Shown here: positions 48,361 through 58,977 of the stretch, piece after piece
Layout: every line of letters starts with the position of its first letter
How positions within the stretch are numbered: position 1 is the first letter of the stretch
Assembly: GCA_030374805.1 (NCBI GenBank)
Contig: JARGSG010000019.1
Location: forward strand, 620,001 to 684,000
DNA: 64,000 bases
Reading direction: 5' to 3'
Source of the DNA: Gracilaria gracilis
Lineage: Eukaryota; Rhodophyta; Florideophyceae; Gracilariales; Gracilariaceae
Program-made: the position numbers and the translations under genes
Notes under the pieces: model-generated
The model's input: the letters and a program-made list of their open reading frames with translations, nothing else
Told to the model about the DNA's origin: nothing
Databases searched by the model: none

Positions 48361-49986
48361 TTATATTGAACTCAATTGAGCAATATGCGTGTCACGCTCC
48401 AGTCGAGTGTTTGCCAACATCTGAACTTTCCTGTTAAGCTGCTCGAATACGGTGGGAAACGGACAGTCGCCAAAGGCAGACCTCGCAAACCCAGCAACAA
48501 TCAGGAACTGTGCCTGTTGTAAGGTGAGCCCTCTACTTTGACAATAAAATAATTCGTCGTCCTCCAAGTCGGCTACAGTTGCGCCATGAGTACACTTGAC
48601 ATCGTCTGTTGCAATTTCAAGAACTGGCATGGCGTCGATTCCAGCAGTCTTTGACAATAACAACGAGTTACAAAGTTGTTCCGAATCAGTTCCATCCCCG
48701 TTCTTTGTAACGATGATCTTCCCATTGAAGATAGCTCGCGATCGGTCTGCGGCAATGTTCTTTTGCAATTGGTTTGACACAGCTCCTTCAGCATCGTGCC
48801 TGATTCTTGAATGCACGTCCATCACCTGTTCTTCGGTAGATACAATGGCACCATGACAAAGACCACGCCCTTCAGGTTCTGTTAAGTCAATACCTATATT
48901 AAATCTTCCTAGAGCACCACCAATTCCAATATGACGTACTTCATAAGATGCACCTTTGAGAACATTAGCATGAACGTTTGAAATCATTTGTGCCGGAGAA
49001 CCTAGATCATTAACAAGGTAATGAGAAACGGATGCATTACTACCGACAGAAATCGAAGTCCCAGGCAAAACAAGGCCATAAGAATCGTCCAGAGCTCCAT
49101 GTGATTCTAACAAAACCAATTTAGAACGTTCTTCCGAAATTACAACTAACCGTGGAGCACACACAGTTGATAAGCCTTCCTGTGGTCCTCCAGAATAAAG
49201 GTTAAGAACTGCCACAGGTCGTGAAACAGAGAAGCTTGGAGGGATATGCAAAATTGCGGTATCGTTACATAAACAATTGCCGAGCGTGGGGAACAGTCCG
49301 CCTTCATTCGGGCCCAGCTCTGCTTCCATTAGCCCTTTTGTGACCCGTGAGAAATCTCCGTTGTAATCCGCAATAGATCCAAAATATCCGCCCTTCGCTA
49401 ACCATTCCTTCCCAGAATCATCGTTGAGAAGAGATAATTTCTTATTGTATACACCGTCGATGAAGACCAGCACAATACCAGCTGTATCCGGAACATAGTG
49501 CCTGATATCAGAAAGGCCAAAATCTTTGTGTTTTTCGGTAGAAAAAGGAACGTACCGAGAAGCATAAACAGAAGTAAGATCTGTAAATCTCCATGACTCA
49601 GTCCTTCTACCAGGAATAACCAAATTGTCTACATACTTCTCAGCCGCGTCTCGCAGCATTTGCAATGGGTGACCGTCAGACAGAGAAGCTCTGGATGACA
49701 TAATGCTTTCCAACCATGTAGACTCCTGTTCTGGGTCTACTTTGGTCGCCTGTGTGAGAGCGGTTTGTGTTCCTACTTTAGGATCCATCGGTTCGGAAGG
49801 GATTCGTGGTGGTGGAACCGGACATTCCGTGTCCGGGGGGAAAGCGCTCATAAACACTCTTAACCCAGAGCATGGTCTCAGCGCTCTAGACGTAATACAG
49901 GGTTGTGTGGCGCGACGGAAGGTCGATATTGATGGTGCGAAAGGTGTGAGAAATGCAGCATGACGTTGACGGGTCTTAGAATCCAT
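48361..49986 (-). CDS. sufD: Plastid iron-sulfur assembly protein SufD
   Basis: 541-aa member of the SufB/SufD family. In plastids SufD forms the SufBCD scaffold on which Fe-S clusters are built. The N-terminus (MDSKTRQRHAAFLTPFAPSI) is Ser/Thr/Arg-rich and fits a transit peptide. The middle shows TESWRFTDLTSVYASRYVPF and, in the beta-helix region, AVLNLYSGGPQ. The C-terminal SUF signature is VKCTHGATVADLEDDELFYC followed by QSRGLTLQQAQFLIVAGFAR. SufB would carry extra cysteines and LEAPSQ-type motifs not seen here. The ATG at 49986 is chosen; the frame continues upstream without ATG. sufS lies 7.6 kb away. Confidence 0.93.
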   Translation of the reverse strand: MDSKTRQRHAAFLTPFAPSISTFRRATQPCITSRALRPCSGLRVFMSAFPPDTECPVPPPRIPSEPMDPKVGTQTALTQATKVDPEQESTWLESIMSSRASLSDGHPLQMLRDAAEKYVDNLVIPGRRTESWRFTDLTSVYASRYVPFSTEKHKDFGLSDIRHYVPDTAGIVLVFIDGVYNKKLSLLNDDSGKEWLAKGGYFGSIADYNGDFSRVTKGLMEAELGPNEGGLFPTLGNCLCNDTAILHIPPSFSVSRPVAVLNLYSGGPQEGLSTVCAPRLVVISEERSKLVLLESHGALDDSYGLVLPGTSISVGSNASVSHYLVNDLGSPAQMISNVHANVLKGASYEVRHIGIGGALGRFNIGIDLTEPEGRGLCHGAIVSTEEQVMDVHSRIRHDAEGAVSNQLQKNIAADRSRAIFNGKIIVTKNGDGTDSEQLCNSLLLSKTAGIDAMPVLEIATDDVKCTHGATVADLEDDELFYCQSRGLTLQQAQFLIVAGFARSAFGDCPFPTVFEQLNRKVQMLANTRLERDTHIAQLSSI

Positions 49987-50357
49987 CGTGAGAAGAACGA
50001 CGCACGCGAAGGGGCTTGCGGGCGAGCAAGAAGAACTTGCTAAGACGCTGGTCGACGGCGATCTGAAGGAGACGTCAGCGAGATTGATTCGCTGGTCGGG
50101 AGCAGCCCCGAGCGTCGTCAAACGTCGTTTCCGAAACGGCATTTCTGTAATTTTACATGCCCTGTCGGCCACCAAAACAAAGAATTGAGGATTACGGTGT
50201 ACACGTATTGTATGGAGATGCGAAAACCGCGGGAGTTCTATCACCGAAACGAAGACATCACTGCAGACAAAGGATCTTCCTCCACACAGGGCCTATCTAA
50301 GCACCTGGACAGAACCAGGAACTAAGAGGATATTCCTCTTCGTATCAGCGCAGTCAA
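49987..50357. promoter_or_regulatory. Divergent intergenic region (sufD / TOP6A)
   Basis: 371 bp separating two outward-facing starts. No motif stands out. Confidence 0.35.
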
Positions 50358-51623
50358 ATGTCGCCGCCCACCGCGGGCTCCTCCAGGAGCAAAGGCTCCA
50401 GCGCCAGGAGGACAATTGCAAAGCGAAAGCCATCCAATGTGCCGTCGACGACAGAGGTGATGCGGCCAGTATTGCAACTGCGAGATTCTTTGCGGCGAAA
50501 ACAATCAACGCGCGTGGTATTGTCCGACATTGACTTGCCAGGCGTTTTGAAGGAAGTTCTTGAACTAGCGGCTGATAATGTACGCCGTCGAATAGAGAAT
50601 GCTTTGGCTCGTATTGCAAGGTCAATAATGGAAGGGCATGGTTTTAACTACGTCGTGCCAACAAGATCCGCCAGTAATCAACTCTACGTTGCCGAACTCG
50701 ATCGAATTGTCCTGAAGGATAAAACGACTGTACGATCATTTGCAAATACTTCAACGGTTAGAAAGACGGCCATCATAACGCGGATTATGCGGCTTGTATG
50801 GGAACTATGCCAAAAAGGAATTCATACCACGAAGCGTGATTTGTTCTATACCGATGTGAAACTGTTTAAAACGCAGAATGATAGTGATGACGTTTTGAAT
50901 GATATAGCATGTATGATTGGATGTACAAGGACAAGTTTGTCTGTCGTAGCCTCTGAGAAGGGTATTGTAATAGGACGAGTTCAATTTCGTGAAGCTGGTG
51001 ATCTGATAGATTGTACCCGGATGGGTGTTGGTGGAAAGGCAATTCCTCCTTATATAGAAAGAATAACTGATATCCAAAGTGATGCCCAATTCATCCTTCT
51101 TGTGGAAAAAGATGCTGCTTTCATGCGTCTGGCAGAAGACCGTTTCTACAACAAATATGCATGTATCATCATTACAGCTAAAGGACAACCTGATGTTGCC
51201 ACCCGCCTCTTCTTGAAAAAACTGAAGGAAACCCTTCAAATTCCGATACTAGGGTTGGTTGATTCCGATCCTTACGGGCTTAAAATTCTCAGTGTGTACA
51301 TGTCAGGGTCAAAGAACATGAGTTATGATTCTGCGAATCTCACTACACCAGATATCAAGTGGCTTGGCGTGAGACCTAGTGACCTGAACAAGTATGGAAT
51401 TCCTGACCAATGCCGGTTGGCGATGACAGAACATGACATAAAAACCGGAAAAGAACTTTTGGAAGAAGAGTTCATCAAGAAGAACGAACACTGGTACAAG
51501 GAACTGGAATTAATGGTGAAGAAGAAAGAGAAAGCTGAAATTCAGGCTCTGTCCAATTTTGGGTTCCAATACTTAACGGAGCAATATCTTCCGCGAAAGT
51601 TAGCCCAGGGTGATTGGATTTAA
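50358..51623 (+). CDS. TOP6A: DNA topoisomerase VI subunit A (plant SPO11-3/TOP6A type)
   Basis: 421-aa Spo11/TopVIA-family protein. In Archaeplastida the TOP6A/TOP6B enzyme decatenates DNA during endoreduplication, whereas other paralogues (SPO11-1, -2) make meiotic breaks. The catalytic Tyr is in [17 protein letters not shown]. The Toprim domain shows [11 protein letters not shown] (Glu) and [14 protein letters not shown] (DxD). The blocks [20 protein letters not shown] and [20 protein letters not shown] match the SPO11-3 branch better than SPO11-1 or -2. The N-terminal 50 residues are basic and Ser-rich. No intron. A TOP6B partner is not in this window. Confidence 0.92.
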   Translation: MSPPTAGSSRSKGSSARRTIAKRKPSNVPSTTEVMRPVLQLRDSLRRKQSTRVVLSDIDLPGVLKEVLELAADNVRRRIENALARIARSIMEGHGFNYVVPTRSASNQLYVAELDRIVLKDKTTVRSFANTSTVRKTAIITRIMRLVWELCQKGIHTTKRDLFYTDVKLFKTQNDSDDVLNDIACMIGCTRTSLSVVASEKGIVIGRVQFREAGDLIDCTRMGVGGKAIPPYIERITDIQSDAQFILLVEKDAAFMRLAEDRFYNKYACIIITAKGQPDVATRLFLKKLKETLQIPILGLVDSDPYGLKILSVYMSGSKNMSYDSANLTTPDIKWLGVRPSDLNKYGIPDQCRLAMTEHDIKTGKELLEEEFIKKNEHWYKELELMVKKKEKAEIQALSNFGFQYLTEQYLPRKLAQGDWI

Positions 51624-52075
51624 AATACCCTCCAAAAGCTACGTTAGTAATACTAGAGCCAGCAGAACCATGTCGTAAACTAACTACACAACTTAATGTG
51701 GTATACATTCGTCTTGATAGATCTGGAACACCTCGACAACATATAGTTAGGCGGCGGCAATGAATCTTAGTTCCGAAACAAAGGAAAAGAGGGGCGCTCG
51801 CAAGCTTTTCAATTCCCAAGCGTCTATGGTTCGCTTGGTTGACATGAGTAAAGCTTTTTGCGATACGAAACATCGTTTGCACCGAGGCAAAAAAGCCGTA
51901 TACACGTAGTGCGAGTACAAGACTGGGAGTTACATTGGCTTCCGTCATGTCCGCGACACAAGACATGCCAAAATGCCAGGAGACTTCGAGCGTGAGCGTC
52001 GAGCTAAATCCGAAGGATGGCGGCTGCCCAACTTGATATCAGCGCGCATGGGTGAAACATGGCTCACAAGCAAAC
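51624..52075. other. Convergent intergenic region, no gene seen
   Basis: 452 bp between the TOP6A and ELM2-SANT stops. The minus-strand frame 51475-51966 overlaps TOP6A coding sequence and is not protein-like. Confidence 0.35.
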
Positions 52076-53312
52076 CTACTCATTTCGGTTTCGCAAACGC
52101 GTGCGCTGTCGCAAAGCTTCTTCATTTCTCCTTTTCAGCTCACGCTCAACAGCTGTTTGACGAACATTCAAAAACAGCCTTTGCACCCGATATTCCAAAG
52201 GAAAGCCATCCCCAACAGATACTGCGCGACTCCGAATAGCTCCTATTGCACGTGCCGGTGATATCGGAAGCGACTTGAGATTGGTCAAACCATTGTCTTT
52301 GAATTGTTCTTCTCGAAGGCGAGAACAACTCTGCATTCGTAATTGCTTATGCCTGGCATAGTACATCCATATCAGTTCCGACGTAGACCGGTGTGGAAGC
52401 AAAAAACGAGATATATGTTCAAAGTTCTTTCCACGCTCTTCAAGTGCTCTTACAAACGAACAAAGCTCCTCGTACCCAAAAACACGTTTCAGACCGGGGA
52501 AATATGGTCCCTCCGGTAAGCGTTGCTTAATCCGTTGTACAGCCTGAATCTCGTTTCCTTTGCAAGCAGTGAGTTGTTCCAAAGCAACCTCCATTTGAAA
52601 CGGAGCAAGACCAAAACCGCGATGTTGACGAGACCTTGTATTGGCGTGAGACAAAAACCTGTCAATGACAGAATCGCCGCCGCATACACGCACGGAAAAC
52701 ACGAGCTTCGAGGTAACAACTGGAGGATTTTGTTTGCGTTGCTGTTCCGTGAGCATTTTCTCTGGAACGTCTGCTTGATAATTTTCGCCTATTTGAACTG
52801 TTGCACTTTCGCGTTCGCTGAGCTGAGGGGAGGGGGGTGATGAGATAGGAATAGATGGTCGAGACGTTGAGCGCCGTTGCTTTCGACGCGGAGGTTGTTC
52901 GTCATCAAACTCATCCGGTTCAAAATCTGGTGGCGGCTGATAATTAGGCTCTTCTCGGACGCGTTTTCCGTTTGGCTTGTCGACAGCGTCTGCCGCACTG
53001 TGAAAAGGAGTTGGTATAGAAAAATAAGTACAAAAGAACAAAAAGCAAACAGAAAGCAGCGACGGGGAAAAGACACAAAGTATACACTTACAGCTTTGAT
53101 TTCAGAGAACGTGTTTCGACTCGCCAGTCCTGCAGAGAGCGAAGTTTCTGACGCATAATATGGGCGCCCGGAACGGTGAAAGAGTTGGTAGCGACGAGAT
53201 GCACAAACGACTTGATGTCTTGCGGAGGAATGGAATCAAGGACGGCGTGAGGCACATCGGGTCTCGGACGAAGGCGAGCCCACGAAAGCTCATCCACCCT
53301 ACCACTGCTCAT
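52076..53312 (-). CDS. ELM2-SANT domain protein (CoREST/MIER-like co-repressor), two exons
   Basis: Reads as complement(join(52076..52997,53092..53312)), 380 aa. Exon 1 encodes MSSGRVDELSWARLRPRPDV... to SLKSK. Exon 2 continues AADAVDKPNGKRVREEPNYQ, a basic disordered stretch. Then comes an ELM2 domain (VQIGENYQADVPEKM, FGLAPFQMEVALEQLTACKG) and a SANT domain (FGYEELCSFVRALEERGKNF, STSELIWMYYARHKQL). ELM2-SANT pairs recruit class I histone deacetylases in CoREST, MTA and MIER proteins, so a nuclear chromatin role is likely. The C-terminus is basic (RELKRRNEEALRQRTRLRNR). Confidence 0.82.
52998..53091 (-). other. Intron of the ELM2-SANT gene (94 bp, GT-AG)
   Basis: On the minus strand the donor reads AAAGCT|GTAAGTGTATAC and the acceptor CCTTTTCACAG|TGCGGC, with a pyrimidine-rich tract before it. 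Splicing keeps the frame (phase 2, Leu codon). Unspliced, exon 1 stops one codon after the donor. Confidence 0.85.
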
Positions 53313-53918
53313 AGCTGTGGTGCTTCGACCACGAGAAACAACAACGAAGAAGGAAGAGCGAAGAGAAAAAAGGGAAGGTGAACAGTACGTTCAAGCGTTC
53401 AGGTCATGGGCAAGACGCGGTGTGAAAGCACTGATGCGGCCAAGCATGAGCCACTTCGCCGTTAGCACGCGCGCGACATAAGTCGCGCCACCCGCAACGA
53501 TAGCGCACCGGCATCACAGCAGCGCGGGTCGCGCTGAAGCACAAGGGGCGGATCAACGCCGAGCGCGAAAGCAATCATTTTGCCGTGAAAAAAAAAGCCC
53601 GAAAAACGGCCCCGAGCGGCGCTGTGCTCGCACAGCTGGCGCGCGCGTTTGACAACTCACGTTCAACGCGCGCTGCCCTGAAGAGAAGCGCGCGCACGTG
53701 GTAACAGACGTCTTTCTCTCCCTTGTATGCTTTTCCCATCGCCAAGGCCCGTGCTCAGTGGTATAACAACCTGCTCTCTCCTTCATCTGCCCGCCCGCCA
53801 TTTCTGCATGATCCCTTGTTCGAACTGCGACTATCTTGCAGTCGCCTTGCTCCGCCTGCTGTCGTATCAGCCCTGAGCTCTCCCTCATTTGCTTTCTGTG
53901 CTGGCTTGCTTGTGTATC
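53313..53918. promoter_or_regulatory. Divergent intergenic region (ELM2-SANT / IRE1)
   Basis: About 600 bp, GC-rich, between two outward-facing starts. No recognised motif; AG-rich run at 53330-53385 on the plus strand. Confidence 0.35.
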
Positions 53919-56900
53919 ATGCAAAGCCCGCAACTAAGGATTCTCAAGCTTTTGTTACTCGTGTTTGCTCTCTACCGTGAGAAGCTCTTTTCGTATGCAC
54001 GTGAACAAAGCCAGTATTCGCAACCACCACCTTCCGATGTCAATTCCGCCGCCCTTCAGACTTCAGCTGCGCGTACACCGTTGCTGATGGTTTCCACAAT
54101 TGATGGCACCGTGTCCTTTTACGATGCGCGTACCGGCGATTCCGTGTTTTCCCACAATAACAACCTGCCGGCCATCACCAGTTGGACCACCCCAGGAATG
54201 CCGGAATACATCCCGTCTCTTGAAGGTCATATCTATCGCGTCAATTCAACCACCGATGAGCTCGAAATTGTCGATAGCAAGTTCATTCATCGCGCCGCCG
54301 TAGCCGGTCTATTACCGCCTCTCCGCGCTAGAGAAGAATCCGATGCGCTAATTCTCAAGTCAGAGCAGACCTCTGCGATGTATATTGACCTTAGCACGGG
54401 ACGGATCGTTCATATTCTTACTTTTGATAACAAGGATACACCTGTATTACCCACGCTTTCCGATAATATTATCATTGTTTCTCGCACCTCTGTCGGCGTT
54501 CGAATCGTAGAATCTGCGACCGGTCGAGAATTAGCAAATGCAACCCTGGTTCATACCGAGCCCTCTTTTCTAGACCATGGCCGCTGCCCGAATACTCCGC
54601 TGCAACAAGATGCTTTCGTGGCTTCTGTTTCCGAAGCGCGAGGTCGAATAACCGTGCGTGATGTTCGTACAGGTGACACACTATGGAGCCGAGGTATTTC
54701 CAATGCTGTTGTTGAAATGCACGGTCTCGCAGGCGTCAGCATCTCACGGGGCGGCGATCATGACGCACTTGGTGAGCGCCAGGAGCCCAGTGGTGCTTTG
54801 CCGTCTGGACAGGACCAATCTTCGCCATCTGCTCCAACAAGTGTTCTTGTGGGAAAATATGGTTCTCAAGAATACGCAATGCTTGCCATGCCAGATGATA
54901 ATAATGGAGAGGAAAGCGCTACTTCAGCCAGAAAATCTCGCCATCACGGCAACTTGCGAAAGTATAAGGTTCCTAACTTGAACAATAACGAGGCACTCTC
55001 TCGTACGTATCGTATTCTTGGTGTAGACCATCTCCCCGTTCCAAATAACCAGTCGCCGCCGACCAAAGCTGAAGATGATATTAAGGTTGTTCTTACGTCC
55101 CGTGACGCTGGTCTCGCGCTGCTTTCGTTAGTGGTTGTGGGCTACGTCGGATATATCGCTGGAAGCCGGCCTCGGCGTTCCTCGCGTAGAGAGAAAGCGG
55201 CTAATACTCGTCGTTTGGTTCGACGTAAACGAAATGGCCTACAAGCCGACGCAGTACTTGAGGATCAGAATGAGAGTTCCGATACTGAAGAAATGCCAAT
55301 TGCAGAGGCAATGTTGCTGAATAAACCTGGGAATAATGATGGCTCGCCTTCAACCTCAGCAAACAAGGCATATCTGAGGGTTCCTGACGGAATTACAGAA
55401 GTTTCTAACGGAAGCACAAGCAGTGGTGCGGGATACGTTTCCAATCGTTCAGATTCTGGATGGATGACTGTGGGTTCGCTCATGGTTTCGTCAAAAGTTC
55501 TGGGATACGGATCACACGGGACAGTCGTTTACGAAGGAAAGATGAAACCAGGTGACCGCAAAGTCGCTGTGAAACGACTCTTGCGGCAGTTCTTTGAATC
55601 TGCGAGGAAGGAAATATCATTGCATGTCGAGCTTGATGAGGCTTCTCCTCACGTTGTTCGGTACTTTGCCATGGAAGAAGATTCAGAGTTTATTTACCTT
55701 GCTCTTGAGTTATGCAATGGAACGCTTGCCGAACGGGTGGCAAATGGCGTACCTCCAATTCCTCCACCTTCTTATTCGGGAGGACCGCCACCAAACTATA
55801 CAAGTAGAGCACTAAGGCAACTCTTGCAAGGTTTAGCCGATCTCCATGGAGTTGGAGTGGTGCACAGGGACGTCAAGCCACAGAACGTGTTAATTACCCG
55901 TTGTTCAACTGGTGTTGGGGACGTTAAGCTCGCAGATGTGGGTTTAGCTCTGCGCCTGGCTGCAAACCGATCAAGCTACACCGCCGTCACAAATGCCGCT
56001 GGTGGAGTCGGTACCACCGGTTGGCGAGCTCCTGAAGTCCTAAGCGGTGGTCGTCAAACCAAAGCCGTAGACATCTTCGCAGCTGGATGCGTCGTTAGCT
56101 TTGTCCTAACTGGTGGCAAGCATCCTTTTGGAAATGCTATATTTGGTCGCGATGGTAACATCGCGGCTGGCAAACCATCACTTGAATCATTGGAGGAGTT
56201 GAAATTACCGGAAGCGACAGATATTGTGAAGAGAATGATAGATCCTGTCGCAGCGAACCGCCCCTCTGCAGAAGAAGCGCTTAATCATCCCTTCTTTTGG
56301 ACAGATGCAATCAAGTTGTCGTTCCTTGTTGATATCTCAGATAGGCTCTACGATTTGCGCCATGAAACCGTAAGATATACAGAGAACCTAGACCGATATG
56401 CGTATGCTATGGAGCATTGCAGCGATTGGCGCGTTCATATGGACATGGATCTACTGCTGGATCTAGGAAGACAATATGAGACTACTGCATCCGCCTTGTT
56501 GCGTATTATCCGTAATAAGCGTAACCATTACTCCGAACTCTCAGCAGCTCTACAGAAAAAGCTTGGGCCACTTCCAGAGGATTCGAACCTTGCCTCTCAT
56601 TCATTCGACAAAGGAAGATTCGGGAAAGGTCATGAAGCGTCCAGTTCCGATGAAGGGAACTTCTTAACCTACTTCACTTCTCGAGTACCACACCTCATGC
56701 TGTGTATCTATCGATACGCCCTCGAAAATCCAGCATTGATAGACCAACCACATTTTTCAAGGTACGGTCTCAAGGTAACCCCATCTGCAAGGAAAAAACT
56801 GGAACTTCACCCATTAGTCAAGAAGACACTGGATCGACCAAATGATTTCCTGAAACCATCGGGAGACGTTGATACCAGTGGTGAAAGCCTTCCTGAGAAG

Positions 56901-57437
56901 TCCAGCTTGTGCGCCGAACCCACTGAAGACGAGGATGTGGTTGTAACAATATCCACAAACCGAAAAGCTTATCACAGGCATGAACTGCTTCAAATGCAAG
57001 AAACCATACGGGATATGCCTTCCGACGTGAAAAAGCGTGCAATCGCGGCGGACATATTTTCCACATCGTCTCACGAACGGATAGGAAGGAGATTGCGAAA
57101 TCTACCTATTCCGGAACCCATGATAGCCGCTGACGAGACTGATGCAGTTCCAGAAGAAAATCCCACTGTTGGGGGAGGATTTCAGCGAGTTCCGCCCAGG
57201 CGTGGTCACTACGGAGCATCAGCTTTTGGCTCCAGAGTTCCGACGTACTCTACTTCCCCCGGCCGAACTCATGGGTTTGGAGCTGGAGCTGGAACGCATG
57301 CGAACCATCAACCAAATTATAACACCCCAAATCAAGGACGAAGGCCAGCTGGCCGCAATGCAACCGTGTCTCAGTTTTCCGGAGAAGAGCGAGTAGTAGA
57401 TTTCGGTGCACTCCGAAGGGTGAACCAGAACCAATAA
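53919..57437 (+). CDS. IRE1: IRE1-type ER stress sensor kinase/endoribonuclease
   Basis: 1172-aa ER membrane protein that senses unfolded proteins and, through its RNase, splices or degrades mRNAs. After an N-terminal signal/anchor (LRILKLLLLVFALYREKLFS) comes a PQQ-like lumenal domain (LLMVSTIDGTVSFYDARTGD). One membrane span follows near residue 400 (LALLSLVVVGYVGYIAG). The kinase domain has VLGYGSHGTVVYEG (~527), AVKRLL and VHRDVKPQNVL (~648). A KEN RNase domain (~835-932) shows DWRVHMDMDLLLDLGRQYET and LLRIIRNKRNHYSELS with the catalytic Asn/His region. The Mg-binding DFG reads DVG (KLADVGLAL). A tail of ~180 extra residues (VDFGALRRVNQNQ at the end) follows. The first ATG is at 53919. 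Confidence 0.93.
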   Translation: MQSPQLRILKLLLLVFALYREKLFSYAREQSQYSQPPPSDVNSAALQTSAARTPLLMVSTIDGTVSFYDARTGDSVFSHNNNLPAITSWTTPGMPEYIPSLEGHIYRVNSTTDELEIVDSKFIHRAAVAGLLPPLRAREESDALILKSEQTSAMYIDLSTGRIVHILTFDNKDTPVLPTLSDNIIIVSRTSVGVRIVESATGRELANATLVHTEPSFLDHGRCPNTPLQQDAFVASVSEARGRITVRDVRTGDTLWSRGISNAVVEMHGLAGVSISRGGDHDALGERQEPSGALPSGQDQSSPSAPTSVLVGKYGSQEYAMLAMPDDNNGEESATSARKSRHHGNLRKYKVPNLNNNEALSRTYRILGVDHLPVPNNQSPPTKAEDDIKVVLTSRDAGLALLSLVVVGYVGYIAGSRPRRSSRREKAANTRRLVRRKRNGLQADAVLEDQNESSDTEEMPIAEAMLLNKPGNNDGSPSTSANKAYLRVPDGITEVSNGSTSSGAGYVSNRSDSGWMTVGSLMVSSKVLGYGSHGTVVYEGKMKPGDRKVAVKRLLRQFFESARKEISLHVELDEASPHVVRYFAMEEDSEFIYLALELCNGTLAERVANGVPPIPPPSYSGGPPPNYTSRALRQLLQGLADLHGVGVVHRDVKPQNVLITRCSTGVGDVKLADVGLALRLAANRSSYTAVTNAAGGVGTTGWRAPEVLSGGRQTKAVDIFAAGCVVSFVLTGGKHPFGNAIFGRDGNIAAGKPSLESLEELKLPEATDIVKRMIDPVAANRPSAEEALNHPFFWTDAIKLSFLVDISDRLYDLRHETVRYTENLDRYAYAMEHCSDWRVHMDMDLLLDLGRQYETTASALLRIIRNKRNHYSELSAALQKKLGPLPEDSNLASHSFDKGRFGKGHEASSSDEGNFLTYFTSRVPHLMLCIYRYALENPALIDQPHFSRYGLKVTPSARKKLELHPLVKKTLDRPNDFLKPSGDVDTSGESLPEKSSLCAEPTEDEDVVVTISTNRKAYHRHELLQMQETIRDMPSDVKKRAIAADIFSTSSHERIGRRLRNLPIPEPMIAADETDAVPEENPTVGGGFQRVPPRRGHYGASAFGSRVPTYSTSPGRTHGFGAGAGTHANHQPNYNTPNQGRRPAGRNATVSQFSGEERVVDFGALRRVNQNQ

Positions 57438-57603
57438 GTTCAATACGCACTATGAACTGCTTATCTTCTTCACATGTAAATCATCACATCCTGTTGATAA
57501 TTAATATTGGCATTCTTTCCCTTTAGGAAACAATTACATATCCCCACTATGACGAAACGAAACCATATGTTTTGTATGAAGAGGGTGAAAGCGTTATATC
57601 GCT

Positions 57604-58977
57604 TCATTTTGGCGTGAGCGTGCCCCCAAGCATATCCACCGCTTCTTTGAGAGCTTCAATAAGTTTATCAACTTCGTCAGCCGAGTTGTATATGTATAAG
57701 CTGGCCCGGGCCGACGAGTTGACGCCAAGTTCACGATGAAGAGGCTGGGCACAGTGGTGTCCTGATCGCACAGCAACGCCTTCAAGATCGAGCATGAGGG
57801 CCAAATCTCCGCTGTGGACGTCTTTGACGTTGAACGCGCACAGTGCAGCCCTTGGTGGAGGCGGCCCGTATACGTCAACCTCTTTAAAGGAGGTCAATCG
57901 CTCGTAAAGATATTGACCCATCTCCAACTCAAACTGGTGTATCTTATCCATACCAATAGACTGCAAGTATTCAATTGCAGTTGCAAAACCAACCACCTCA
58001 CCGATAGCCGGTGTGCCCGCCTCAAATTTATGGGGTGGATCCGCATAGGTACTGTGGTCAATGTAGACGTCAGCAATCATTTCACCACCGCCCAAGAACG
58101 GCGGCATCTCGTCCAAAATACTTTTCTTGCCGTATAGAAACCCAACACCAGTCGGGCCGCACATTTTATGCGCTGAGGCCACGAGGAAGTCGACGTCGAG
58201 TTGTTGAACATCGACCGACATGTGTGGAACAGATTGACACGCATCCAAGAGCACAGTAGCATTGTGTTTACGTGCTTCGGAAACGATTTCTTCAACAGGA
58301 TTGAGACAACCGAGCACATTAGATACATGTGAACAGGCGACAAGCTTGACATTGTTTTCTTCCATGAGCTGTCTGTATGCAGCGATATCATACGTTTGCT
58401 CTGGTGTGAGTGGCACGGCCACAACTTTAGCTCCAGTGCGACTTGCAAGCATCTGCCACGGAACGAGATTGGCATGGTGTTCCATAACAGACACAACAAT
58501 GGTATCACCCTCAGTAATGTTATGCATACCCCACGTATTGGCAACAAGATTAATTGCTTCGGTAGCATTTCTAGTGTACACAATTTCATCACGAGTGGCA
58601 GCGTTGATGAATTGGGCAATCAGATCGCGTGTGCGCTCATAAGCATCGGTAGCACGGGTAGCGAGCGCATGGGCACCTCTGTGCACATTTGAGTTTGAAG
58701 CAGCGTAGTACGAAAGAATAGTGTCGATAACTTGACGGGGTTTCTGTGAAGTTGCGGCGGAATCGAGGTAGACCAGAGGTTTATCGTTGACAATTTCAGA
58801 CAGAATGGGGAAGATGGAAGGGTCGGCCAGAGTTCGCGGCGTTGCGAGCGTCGCTCGCACAACTGAGCGTGAGGATTGGCAAACGCGATGACGTTTGCTG
58901 CGCAGTGGCCTGGTCAGAGTTTTAGTTTTGGAGGAAACGCAGAGCGGAGTAGAAAAGCACGGAACGTGAGACGTCAT
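57604..58977 (-). CDS. sufS: Plastid cysteine desulfurase SufS (NFS2/CpNifS)
   Basis: PLP enzyme that takes sulfur from cysteine for plastid Fe-S clusters; group II (SufS) type. The mature protein starts near VYLDSAATSQKPRQVIDTIL. Also seen are SNVHRGAHALATRATDAYER, VSVMEHHANLVPWQ, VLLDACQSVPHM, the PLP lysine in LVASAHKMCGPTGVGFLYGK, and the persulfide cysteine in VRSGHHCAQPLHRELGVNSS. The ATG at 58977 (MTSHVPCFSTPLCVSSKTKT) gives 457 aa with a Ser/Thr/Arg-rich transit peptide. A second in-frame ATG at 59220 would add 81 mostly basic residues and cut into the shared promoter, so I prefer 58977. sufD lies in the same arm. Confidence 0.95.
   Translation of the reverse strand: MTSHVPCFSTPLCVSSKTKTLTRPLRSKRHRVCQSSRSVVRATLATPRTLADPSIFPILSEIVNDKPLVYLDSAATSQKPRQVIDTILSYYAASNSNVHRGAHALATRATDAYERTRDLIAQFINAATRDEIVYTRNATEAINLVANTWGMHNITEGDTIVVSVMEHHANLVPWQMLASRTGAKVVAVPLTPEQTYDIAAYRQLMEENNVKLVACSHVSNVLGCLNPVEEIVSEARKHNATVLLDACQSVPHMSVDVQQLDVDFLVASAHKMCGPTGVGFLYGKKSILDEMPPFLGGGEMIADVYIDHSTYADPPHKFEAGTPAIGEVVGFATAIEYLQSIGMDKIHQFELEMGQYLYERLTSFKEVDVYGPPPPRAALCAFNVKDVHSGDLALMLDLEGVAVRSGHHCAQPLHRELGVNSSARASLYIYNSADEVDKLIEALKEAVDMLGGTLTPK

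Noticed and set aside
51475-51966. 163-codon minus-strand frame at the 3' end of TOP6A
   Set aside because: It lies partly antisense to the conserved TOP6A C-terminus, so it is a shadow frame.
57894-58619. Long frames alongside sufS
   Set aside because: All lie within conserved sufS coding sequence; they are by-products of its codon composition.
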